From Luteolibacter sp. (lineage in GTDB: Bacteria > Verrucomicrobiota > Verrucomicrobiia > Verrucomicrobiales > Akkermansiaceae), in assembly GCA_030828305.1 (NCBI GenBank), contig JAURCU010000012.1:1-39408 (forward strand): a stretch of 39,408 bases of DNA, given 5' to 3'. The notes beneath the pieces were generated by a model. That model was not told the DNA's origin. It searched no databases and worked only from the letters and a program-made list of their open reading frames with translations. A program made the translations under genes and the position numbers. The first letter of the stretch is position 1. Each line of letters begins with the position of its first letter. This document shows, piece after piece, positions 1 through 7,128 of this stretch.

Positions 1-334
<334 letters not shown>

Positions 335-341
<7 letters not shown>

Positions 342-355
342 TGTTTTTGGAATCA
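335..355 (+). repeat. Hairpin at 23S 3' end (arms TGATTCC / GGAATCA)
   Basis: A perfect 7-bp inverted repeat: TGATTCC at 335-341 and GGAATCA at 349-355, with a T-rich 7-nt loop. The left arm overlaps the end of 23S. The same arms recur at 488-507 just before 5S. It could be part of the pre-rRNA processing stem region, but the partner strand 5' of 23S is not in the window. Confidence 0.45.
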
Positions 356-487
356 GAAATGTTCAAGTTCACACGTAGAATTTGTAGTCATACGAAGGAC
401 TTTCTCCATATGGATGTCAGGGAGCGGCCGTTGCTCTCAAGACAACTGAATGCGACACGCATACTGAGGCCCCCAGAGCCCCGTTGC

Positions 488-507
488 TGATTCCCCGCAA
501 GGAATCA
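488..507 (+). repeat. Second copy of the TGATTCC / GGAATCA hairpin before 5S
   Basis: TGATTCC at 488-494, loop CCGCAA, GGAATCA at 501-507. It is identical in both arms to the hairpin at 335-355 and sits about 13 nt upstream of the 5S gene. The 23S-5S spacer between them (about 342-519) holds no tRNA that I can fold. Confidence 0.45.
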
Positions 508-519
508 ATCAGCACCGAC

Positions 520-635
520 CTCTGGTGACCACAGCGCAGTGGAACCACCCGGTCCCATCCCGAACCCGGAAGTGAAACGCTGCAGCGCCGATGGTAGTGG
601 GGCGATAGGCCCTGTGAGAGTAGGTCGTCGCCAGG
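520..635 (+). rRNA. rrf: 5S ribosomal RNA
   Basis: A gene of about 116 nt with a terminal helix between CTCTGGTGAC at the 5' end and GTCGCCAGG at the 3' end. The conserved 5S core CGGTCCCATCCCGAACCCGG occupies 550-569, followed by AAGTGAAACGCTGCAGCGCCGATGG-type sequence and the 3' GAGAGTAGGTCG element. It follows 23S in the usual order and is followed at once by an intrinsic terminator. Ends are good to within one or two bases. Confidence 0.95.
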
Positions 636-640
636 TATTT

Positions 641-678
641 GCCCCGCATCATGGAAACATGGTGCGGGGCTCTTTTTT
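641..678 (+). terminator. Intrinsic terminator of the rRNA operon
   Basis: A 13-bp stem (641-653 with 658-670, one G-U wobble) closed by a GAAA tetraloop at 654-657 and followed by TCTTTTTT at 671-678. It lies five bases after 5S, so it ends the rRNA transcript. Confidence 0.93.
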
Positions 679-730
679 GCGCGGGATTCGCGTTCTCAAG
701 GATGACGAACCAGCGTCAGCTCCTTCGTGG

Positions 731-1582
731 TTAAACCCCCAATAAATCATGACGCTGATCTTTCTGTGGCGTAACCGTACCCTTTTTACGGGCTTCGCGT
801 AATGCCCCGATGTCGAGATCGGCGAAGAGGATGGTTTCGATATTGGGGTTGGCAATGGCGGCGATACCGTCTTCGGCAAAGTCTATATCCAGCGGCGTGA
901 ATACCGCGGTCTGAGCATCGTGGGCGCTCATCGAATCGATACCGGGCAATACGCCAACCAGGCCCGCCGCTGCAACATAGATTTGGTGCTCTACCGTGCG
1001 GGCCTGGCAGCAGTAGCGCACCCGTAGCATGCCCTGACGGTCATCCGTGCAATAGGGCACGAAGAGGATGTCGATTCCTTCATTGGCAAGTAGTTGGCTG
1101 GCTGCGGGAAACTCGACATCGTAGCATATCTGAACGCCGATGGTCGCCTTGGGGGTCTTGACGACCACCAGCTCTTTGCCGCCGACAATGTCCCAGTCGT
1201 TGCGCTCGAAGGGAGTGATATGCAACTTGGGTTGTGCGATGTGATTTCCTTCCGTGTCGAACACGAAACTTTTATTAAAGAGCTTCCCGTCTTCCTCAAC
1301 CGGATGGCTGCCGGCGATGATGTGCAGGCTGTGTTGGCTTGCCAGAGAAGAGAAGAGCTCGATGAAGGGAGCGCTGAATTCCCGTGCGATCCTGAGGATG
1401 CCTTCCGTGTCCGGGATGTCGCGGAGGCTCGAGAGCAGTTGGATGGAGAAGAACTCGGGGAAGATTACGAAATCCGCCTTCTGGGAGGCCGCCGTGGTGA
1501 TTTGGGTGGTCACCTTGTTCGCAAATTCGTCAAAGCCGGAGATTTCGCTCAGCTGATACTGAATACAAGCGACGCGTACCAT
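731..1582 (-). CDS. Carbon-nitrogen hydrolase (nitrilase superfamily)
   Basis: A 283-aa protein with the Glu-Lys-Cys catalytic triad of the nitrilase/amidase superfamily: Glu43 in FPEFFS, Lys119 in QPKLHITPFE, and Cys153 in QICYDVEFP. It should hydrolyse a C-N bond of an amide or carbamoyl substrate in the cytoplasm; the substrate cannot be told from sequence. The reading frame is open upstream to 1714, but I chose the ATG at 1582 because residues before it look like argB read in another frame and MVRVACIQYQ is the typical first strand of the family. Its first 53 bases overlap the argB 3' end, so the two are probably translationally coupled and last in an operon with argB. A link to arginine or polyamine chemistry is an inference from position only. 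Confidence 0.88.
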   Translation of the reverse strand: MVRVACIQYQLSEISGFDEFANKVTTQITTAASQKADFVIFPEFFSIQLLSSLRDIPDTEGILRIAREFSAPFIELFSSLASQHSLHIIAGSHPVEEDGKLFNKSFVFDTEGNHIAQPKLHITPFERNDWDIVGGKELVVVKTPKATIGVQICYDVEFPAASQLLANEGIDILFVPYCTDDRQGMLRVRYCCQARTVEHQIYVAAAGLVGVLPGIDSMSAHDAQTAVFTPLDIDFAEDGIAAIANPNIETILFADLDIGALREARKKGTVTPQKDQRHDLLGV

Positions 1583-2462
1583 GAGAAGTAGGTTCAGTGG
1601 TGACCTCGGTGCCGATGCCGCTCTGGGTGAAGATCTCGAGCAGCAGGGCATGGGGACGGCGGCCATCGATAAAGTGGACCTTGCGCACCCCTGCATCCAG
1701 CGCATCGATGGCACTGTTGATCTTGGGAATCATCCCGCCCGAGATCGTGCCGTCCGCAATCAGTCTCCTTGCTTCCTCGCGGTTGACCGAGTTGATCAGG
1801 GTTTCGGGATTCTTGGGGTCGGATAGAAGTCCGGGAACGTCGGAAAGATAGACCAGCTTGGAGACTTTCAGCTCCTTGGCCAGGGCTGCGGCGGCTAGAT
1901 CTGCGTTGATGTTGAGGGGCTTGCCAGTGGACAGTTCGGAGGCAAGGGGCGAGATGACGGGAACAATGGCCGCCTGGTGGGCGCTGCCCGTATGGCCGAG
2001 TTGGCAGGCGACGACTTCGCCGACCCGGCCGATATCGATCTTCTCGCCGTTTTCATCCGTGCCCTGGATGCGCTCACCCAGAAAGACGTCGGTGCCGGGA
2101 ATGCCGACCGCCTTGCCGCCGAACACCCGGATCATCTGCACCAGCTTGGGGTTGATTTGCTCGGAGAGCACCTTGCTGACGATGTCGATGGCCTCGGGGG
2201 TGGTGACGCGGAAGCCTCCAACAAATTTTGCTTTGAGACCCGCCTCCTCCATCGCAGCCGAGATCGCCTTGCCACCACCGTGGACCACGACAGGGTTGAT
2301 TCCGGCAACCTCGAGAAAAACAATGTCGCGCATTACCTGAGCCACCAGTTCGGCATCCTCCATGGCTGACCCTCCTATCTTGATGAGGAAGGTTTTACCC
2401 CGAAAGTCCTGCAGGTAAGGCAGGGCCTCGATGAGGGCAGCGGCTTTATCAGTCGGATTCAT
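1530..2462 (-). CDS. argB: Acetylglutamate kinase
   Basis: Catalyses ATP-dependent phosphorylation of N-acetyl-L-glutamate, the second step of arginine synthesis in the cytoplasm. The 310-aa product has the amino acid kinase fold signatures: KIGGSAM near residues 28-34, VVHGGGKAI near 59-67, and the C-terminal IPKINSAIDAL and KVHFIDGRRPHALLLEIFT segments. Family members usually stop shortly after the last of these motifs with IGT followed by one or two residues. Here about 23 further residues are added, and these are encoded by the stretch that also starts the downstream hydrolase. It overlaps the upstream CHASE2-like gene by 14 bases. argD and argF lie elsewhere in the window (21709-23861). 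Confidence 0.96.
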   Translation of the reverse strand: MNPTDKAAALIEALPYLQDFRGKTFLIKIGGSAMEDAELVAQVMRDIVFLEVAGINPVVVHGGGKAISAAMEEAGLKAKFVGGFRVTTPEAIDIVSKVLSEQINPKLVQMIRVFGGKAVGIPGTDVFLGERIQGTDENGEKIDIGRVGEVVACQLGHTGSAHQAAIVPVISPLASELSTGKPLNINADLAAAALAKELKVSKLVYLSDVPGLLSDPKNPETLINSVNREEARRLIADGTISGGMIPKINSAIDALDAGVRKVHFIDGRRPHALLLEIFTQSGIGTEVTTEPTSHGTRRLYSVSAERNLRL

Positions 2463-3843
2463 GTCTTGATTCTAGGCCGAGCTCCTTTGGGGCCAAGGCA
2501 TAATCCTGATCTTCATAGGGATCTTTTGCCTCCTCGAGGGCATCGAACTTCAAGCGGTCAAGCCTTGGCATGGAGGTGGTGGTGCGTTTGCGCCCCAGCG
2601 TGGGAATGATGGAGCAGGCCCATGCAGTGGCAACAATCACAAGCGTGGCCAGTATGGGTAGCCATTGTTCGTTCTGAAGGCCGAGCCATGTAGCCGTGGA
2701 GCATCCGCCCAATACAAGCAGGCAGATCATACTCATTTTGACCCGCCCCAGCAGGCCCGCGAAAGACAAGGCCAGAGCGAGAACCAGCAGCAGCGGTAAT
2801 TCCACGGAGCTGCCGAGACGCTTGAAGGTGAGTTGTTCGGATATGCCCTGGCCTTGCAGCAACTTCTCCATGCACGATGGAATCAAGCGGTTGAAATCGC
2901 GCTTGGCGACATCGGCATGGCTGCGCAGGTCGCAAAGGATGACCTGCTTGAGATCAGGCAGTTTGCTGTCGCCGACTTCGGCATCGATGAGTTCAATGGC
3001 TGAGAGATCGGTTTTTGGACTCACCGACAACGACTCGATGGCGATGCGCCCGAATTCATCAATGGGGATGCAGGGTCCCGCCAAACCCAGCTGCAGATGG
3101 CTTCCAACCTCAATCTTCAGGTCGTCAGGATTTAGCCCCAGTTGTCGGAGGGTGGCGATCACGGGGAAGGAGAATATCACGCGGTCATCCCAGCGCGCCA
3201 TCAGGTGTAGGTGCTCCGCGGCAGGTTCGGAGTCGATGACCTCGAATCCGGCCATGGCATTCTCGCCGCCATGAATGATGGAGGGAATGGAAACCCGGTT
3301 GACCACCGGTATTGAAGATGGATCACCGCTGAGTTTTTCCAGGGCAATGGATGCTCGTCTGAAGTTCGCCGGCATGGCTTCCATGGTGGGGCCCCGAGTT
3401 ACCGGTGCGGCGAGAACGACAGATTCGAAATCCAATAGAGTGCCCTCGAGGGCGGTGAGTGCGATAGGGTCAGGTTCCTCCCAGGAGAGCAGCACCGAGC
3501 AGGCAAGATGCTTGGTTCCGAGGCGCTGCAGGTTCTTGAAAATCACCGCCATGTCGATGGGTGAATGCGGAGAGCTCTGGAAGATGTTCTCATGGTTGTC
3601 CTTGAGTATTACAGTGCCAGGCATGTTGTTGCCGCCAGCCGGGTTGCTCCTGAAACTCATTTGCCACGGGTCGGCATGGCTGCCCGCGCCCGAAATTTCG
3701 ACGGGGGACCCTGCCATGCGGTGGGCAAGCGCTTTAAAGGTATTGTCCTCTAGCTTACTTCCCGGGATCACAAGCCAAACCGCAATCGCCACCAAGGCGT
3801 TGACGATCCAGCTGATTAGCAGGGATGTGGGGATACGGGTCAC
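2449..3843 (-). CDS. CHASE2-like sensor membrane protein without output domain
   Basis: A 464-aa membrane protein. One transmembrane helix lies at about residues 7-26, then a large extracytoplasmic region (about 30-345), then three closely spaced helices at about 349-366, 370-388 and 394-413, and a charged cytoplasmic tail of about 50 residues. The order TM, periplasmic domain, three TMs is that of CHASE2 sensors, and segments such as SSPHSPIDMAVIFKNLQRLG (91-110) and EFGRIAIESL resemble CHASE2 strands. CHASE2 proteins normally continue into a kinase, cyclase or GGDEF domain; nothing like that follows here. The assignment is by architecture and weak similarity, so moderately sure. The gene lies 33 bases after the kinase gene and overlaps argB by 14 bases, suggesting co-translation. 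Confidence 0.6.
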   Translation of the reverse strand: MTRIPTSLLISWIVNALVAIAVWLVIPGSKLEDNTFKALAHRMAGSPVEISGAGSHADPWQMSFRSNPAGGNNMPGTVILKDNHENIFQSSPHSPIDMAVIFKNLQRLGTKHLACSVLLSWEEPDPIALTALEGTLLDFESVVLAAPVTRGPTMEAMPANFRRASIALEKLSGDPSSIPVVNRVSIPSIIHGGENAMAGFEVIDSEPAAEHLHLMARWDDRVIFSFPVIATLRQLGLNPDDLKIEVGSHLQLGLAGPCIPIDEFGRIAIESLSVSPKTDLSAIELIDAEVGDSKLPDLKQVILCDLRSHADVAKRDFNRLIPSCMEKLLQGQGISEQLTFKRLGSSVELPLLLVLALALSFAGLLGRVKMSMICLLVLGGCSTATWLGLQNEQWLPILATLVIVATAWACSIIPTLGRKRTTTSMPRLDRLKFDALEEAKDPYEDQDYALAPKELGLESRHESD

Positions 3844-3876
3844 TGAGTTGGATCACCCTAGAGAGTCTGCCATGAT

Positions 3877-4833
3877 CTAGCAAGACCCGGCGGCGTCCAG
3901 AATCTCAGCGAGTGGAGCTTCCAGATCCGTTCCTTCCACCACCGCGCCCAGCATGCGAGCTGCCGTTGAAATGTGTTGGCGATACCATTCATCACCACCA
4001 CTACTCAGGATCTTGCCATAAGCCCCCATGGCCTGCATCAGGCGTTGGCTTGCGCATTTGTGAAACAGACTGGTCTCGGGGCGCTCATCCGAAACGTCCT
4101 CCCACAGGTCGAGGAGTTGCTCACGCTCATCGGCGGAGTGATCCATGTAGGGATCGAAGATGAGTGAGGCGAGATCGTATTCCTGACGGCCCCGGCGCAG
4201 GCCCTGAAAGTCGATGAGGTAGAGCTCGCCATCGTGGATCATCAGGTTCTGCGATTGGAAGTCGCGGTGAACGAGGTGACGGGCCACCGTGCCGAGTTGT
4301 TTGGCCTGGTCGGCAAAGGCTTGGTTGTCACGCAGTTCGGCCGCACTGATGCCGAGCACGCCCTCGACCAGATATTCGAAGAAGTATTCCTGCTCCCAGG
4401 TGTAGAGTTCGGCGTCGAATTCGGGCATCAATTCCAGGTCCTCGGGAACTCGAGCGAAGAACAAACGGTCAATCTGTTCAAAAGCCGAGCGATAGTAGGG
4501 GAGGCGCTTCTCGAAGGGCTCGTCCTTCATTGAAAGCAGGTCGGTGTCACCGAGATCCTGCACCAAGGCCACGCGGTGGTGGGAACGGTCGTGGAGGATT
4601 TCCGGAACGCGCAGGCGCGATTTCTTGAGGAATTGAGCCACCGGCACGAAGTGGTCATTGTCTTCGCGCTCCTCGGTCCAGTGAATGCCGATGAAGTCCT
4701 CATGCACGGGCGACTTCACTCGGACAATGGTGCGCTCCGACGCACCTTTGGTAATGGGTACCATGGTAATGGGCACGCTTGGATTCACGTCGAGGAACTG
4801 GCGGGCGGTGTGGAGGATGGCTTCGGTGGACAT
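3877..4833 (-). CDS. APH-fold phosphotransferase (AmgK-like sugar kinase candidate)
   Basis: A 318-aa aminoglycoside phosphotransferase-fold kinase. The catalytic loop is VHRDFQSQN (188-196; Asp191 as base, Asn196 as metal ligand), followed by the DFG-equivalent IDFQGLRRG with Asp208. The glycine-containing strand ITKGASERTIVRV is near residues 27-39. The combination HRDFQSQN, DFQ and YDLASLIFDPY is the form seen in anomeric MurNAc/GlcNAc kinases (AmgK) of peptidoglycan recycling and their relatives, rather than in drug-modifying enzymes. A cell-wall sugar is therefore a reasonable guess, but no MurU partner is nearby. It leads a minus-strand run with the CHASE2-like gene, argB and the hydrolase. 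Confidence 0.8.
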   Translation of the reverse strand: MSTEAILHTARQFLDVNPSVPITMVPITKGASERTIVRVKSPVHEDFIGIHWTEEREDNDHFVPVAQFLKKSRLRVPEILHDRSHHRVALVQDLGDTDLLSMKDEPFEKRLPYYRSAFEQIDRLFFARVPEDLELMPEFDAELYTWEQEYFFEYLVEGVLGISAAELRDNQAFADQAKQLGTVARHLVHRDFQSQNLMIHDGELYLIDFQGLRRGRQEYDLASLIFDPYMDHSADEREQLLDLWEDVSDERPETSLFHKCASQRLMQAMGAYGKILSSGGDEWYRQHISTAARMLGAVVEGTDLEAPLAEILDAAGSC

Positions 4834-4905
4834 CGCGGGGAAAAACTGGGTTCAAAACTGCCCAGCTGCCAAGGGCAAAAACCTCTACAATCCGCACATC
4901 TGCCT

Positions 4906-5121
4906 TCAATCGTGCCGATACACCCAAATGAGGCCTACGAGAGCAACTCCCAGCACCCAGACCAGGATGTGATGGCTTATCAGATACGGGTAAATAATCA
5001 GTGCGACACCGATAAACTTTGGTTTGTCCAGATCGAGCCTTCTTCCATAGATGAAAGCCCCCCAGCCAATCGTGCCGAAGATCAGGCCAGCCAGCAGGTT
5101 GTACGGATTGAAATTGAGCAT
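4906..5121 (-). CDS. Small conserved membrane protein, function unknown
   Basis: A 71-aa, very hydrophobic protein with two or three membrane-spanning segments: LLAGLIFGTIGWGAFIYG (about 9-26) and, after a short charged loop with RRLDLDKP, IGVALIIYPYLI and LVWVLGVALVGLIWVY (about 37-67). The NLLAGLIFGTIGWGAFIYG start is a pattern I know from short uncharacterised membrane proteins in several Gram-negative phyla. No function can be given. It precedes the kinase gene by 72 bases on the same strand and may be the first gene of that run. No convincing ribosome binding site is seen. Confidence 0.65.
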   Translation of the reverse strand: MLNFNPYNLLAGLIFGTIGWGAFIYGRRLDLDKPKFIGVALIIYPYLISHHILVWVLGVALVGLIWVYRHD

Positions 5122-5213
5122 GGGTGGATGGAACCCATAACAGGCTAAAGCCAGGGTGTCGATGGGGCTTCATGTGCAAGTTTGATTGATTTCCCCTGCA
5201 CGCGTGGTTCCTT

Positions 5214-5217
5214 GGAG
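5214..5217 (+). promoter_or_regulatory. Shine-Dalgarno GGAG before the SDR gene
   Basis: GGAG lies 5 nt upstream of the ATG at 5223. It fixes that start and is one of the few clear ribosome binding sites in this window. Confidence 0.6.
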
Positions 5218-5222
5218 TTCGC

Positions 5223-6029
5223 ATGAATTTGTTACTGGTGGGACATGGCTATCTTGGTGAGGCGGTGGCAGCTCGCTTTCGCGAGCAAGGCTGGGAAGTG
5301 GTGACGGTTTCCCTCTCGGGTGGTGGAGATTCCATCGCCTGCGACGTCAGCGACCGTGATGCGGTGATGGCGTTGCCCAATGCCGATGCTGTGGTCCACT
5401 GCGCAGCATCCGGCCGAGGTGGGGGAGCCGAGGCTTACCAGAAGGTCTATGTCGAGGGCTGCAGTAACTTGGTGGAACGCTATCCGGGCAAGCCCCTGTG
5501 CTACACATCCAGCACTTCGGTCTACGGCCAGACCGATGGTTCGATCGTTACTGAGGACAGCCCTGCCGAGCCTGATCGTGAGACCAGCAAAATGCTGCTT
5601 GCGGCCGAGGCTATCGTGATTGAGGCCGGGGGAGTGGTGGCGAGATTGTCTGGCATCTACGGGCCCGGACGCAGTGTGATTCTCAAGAAGTTCCTCGGTG
5701 GGGAAGCGGTCATTGAGGAGGACGGTTGCCGTTTTCTCAATCAGATCCACCGCGATGATGCTGCCGAAGCCGTGTTTCAGCTCATCAAGTCCAAGGCTGC
5801 AGGGATATTCAACGTCTGCGACTCCAAGCCTCTGACCCAGCGGGAATGCTACGAGGCACTCAGTGAGCTCTTTGAGCGGCCCGTGCCACCCACGGGCCCG
5901 CGTGACCTCAATCGCAAGCGCGGCTGGACCCACAAGCAGGTGAGCAACGCCAAATTGCGGGCAAACGGCTGGAAGCCGGAGTTCCCCTGCTTTCTGGATG
6001 CGGTGCGCTCGGTTGCTCAAACCCTTTGA
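5223..6029 (+). CDS. NAD(P)-dependent epimerase/dehydratase, atypical SDR (YeeZ-like)
   Basis: A 268-aa Rossmann protein. The N-terminal nucleotide-binding motif is LLVGHGYLGEAVA (GxGxxG at residues 7-12). TSSTSVYGQTDG in the middle carries the Ser/Tyr region, and ARLSGIYGPGRS matches the C-terminal substrate side of extended SDRs. Overall length and the ending CDSKPLTQRECYEALSELF-type region fit the YeeZ-like atypical SDRs, whose substrate is not known. The start is supported by GGAG five bases upstream. It lies 82 bases before pheS on the same strand; any link to pheS is likely only positional. Confidence 0.85.
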   Translation: MNLLLVGHGYLGEAVAARFREQGWEVVTVSLSGGGDSIACDVSDRDAVMALPNADAVVHCAASGRGGGAEAYQKVYVEGCSNLVERYPGKPLCYTSSTSVYGQTDGSIVTEDSPAEPDRETSKMLLAAEAIVIEAGGVVARLSGIYGPGRSVILKKFLGGEAVIEEDGCRFLNQIHRDDAAEAVFQLIKSKAAGIFNVCDSKPLTQRECYEALSELFERPVPPTGPRDLNRKRGWTHKQVSNAKLRANGWKPEFPCFLDAVRSVAQTL

Positions 6030-6111
6030 CCCACAGGCGTTTTCGGGATAGTAAGCACGCCCTCCCATTGTCCAAGCCCACCGGCTCCCACCGTGCGGGA
6101 CCATTACACTC

Positions 6112-7128
6112 ATGAAGGATCAGATTCCTACCATCCAGACCGAGGCCATTGCGCTGATTGAGGCCGTTGCCGATGCCCGCGCTTTTGAAGACGCCCGTGT
6201 CGCCGTGCTCGGCAAGAAGGGAAGCCTCAGCCAGTTGGCCACCGCCATGAAGGATGTGGCCAAGGAGGACAAGGCCGAGGTGGGCCAGTTGCTCAACGCG
6301 GCTCGTCAGGCCATCACCGCGGCTCTCGAGGCCAAGCAGGCAGCCCTACAGGCCGAAGCCGACAAGCAGGCGCTTGAGGGCATTGATGTCACTCTGCCCG
6401 CCCGCCCCCTTGCCTTGGGTGGCCTGCATCCGCTCACCCTCATTCGCGATGAGGCCATCCAGATCCTTCGCCGCATGGGCTTCGCCCTTGCCGACGGTCC
6501 CGAAATCGAGGACGAGTTTCACTGCTTCGATGCGCTCAATACTCCGGCCGACCACCCGGCCCGCAACGAGAAGGACACTTTCTACTTCGACAGCGGCAAG
6601 TTGCTGCGCACCCACACGTCCAGTGTGCAGATCCGCACCATGGAGACGGCTGTTCCCCCGATCCGTATCATTGCACCCGGCTCGGCCTACCGCCGCGACG
6701 AGATTGATGCCACCCATCTTTCGGTCTTTAACCAGCTTGAAGGTCTCTATGTGGCTGAGGATGTTTCGCTTCCCGATCTCAAGGGCACGCTTGAATACTT
6801 CTTCCACGAGCTTTTTGGGCCCGAAACGGCAGTCCGTTTCCGCCCCCACTTCTTTCCCTTCACCGAACCGAGTTTTGAGATTGATGTGAAGTTGACCGTC
6901 AAGGGTCAGCAGCCGCGTTGGATCGAGGTTGCGGGTTGCGGCATGGTGGACCCCGCCGTGTTTGAATCCATCCATGGCCAACGCAAGGATGATGCCTTTG
7001 CTGCGGAAAAGGTCACCGGTTTCGCCTTTGGCATGGGACTCGATCGCCTCGCCATGATTCGCTGGGGCATCAGGGATATTCGCCTTCTCATCGAAAATGA
7101 CGTCCGCTTCCTTTCTCAATTCGCCTGA
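6112..7128 (+). CDS. pheS: Phenylalanine--tRNA ligase alpha subunit
   Basis: A 338-aa class II aminoacyl-tRNA synthetase subunit, forming the alpha2-beta2 enzyme with PheT. The N-terminal 85 residues are an Ala/Glu/Lys-rich coiled coil that binds tRNA. The catalytic core begins around HPLTLIRDEAI. HTSSVQIRTM, motif 2 FRPHFFPFTEPSFEID (from residue 243) and motif 3 GFAFGMGLDRLAMIRWGI (from residue 303) are all intact. The stop codon overlaps the pheT start by one base (TGATG), so translation is coupled. Confidence 0.98.
   Translation: MKDQIPTIQTEAIALIEAVADARAFEDARVAVLGKKGSLSQLATAMKDVAKEDKAEVGQLLNAARQAITAALEAKQAALQAEADKQALEGIDVTLPARPLALGGLHPLTLIRDEAIQILRRMGFALADGPEIEDEFHCFDALNTPADHPARNEKDTFYFDSGKLLRTHTSSVQIRTMETAVPPIRIIAPGSAYRRDEIDATHLSVFNQLEGLYVAEDVSLPDLKGTLEYFFHELFGPETAVRFRPHFFPFTEPSFEIDVKLTVKGQQPRWIEVAGCGMVDPAVFESIHGQRKDDAFAAEKVTGFAFGMGLDRLAMIRWGIRDIRLLIENDVRFLSQFA

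Noticed and set aside
539-745. Frame running through 5S rRNA and its terminator
   Set aside because: Lies over an rRNA gene.
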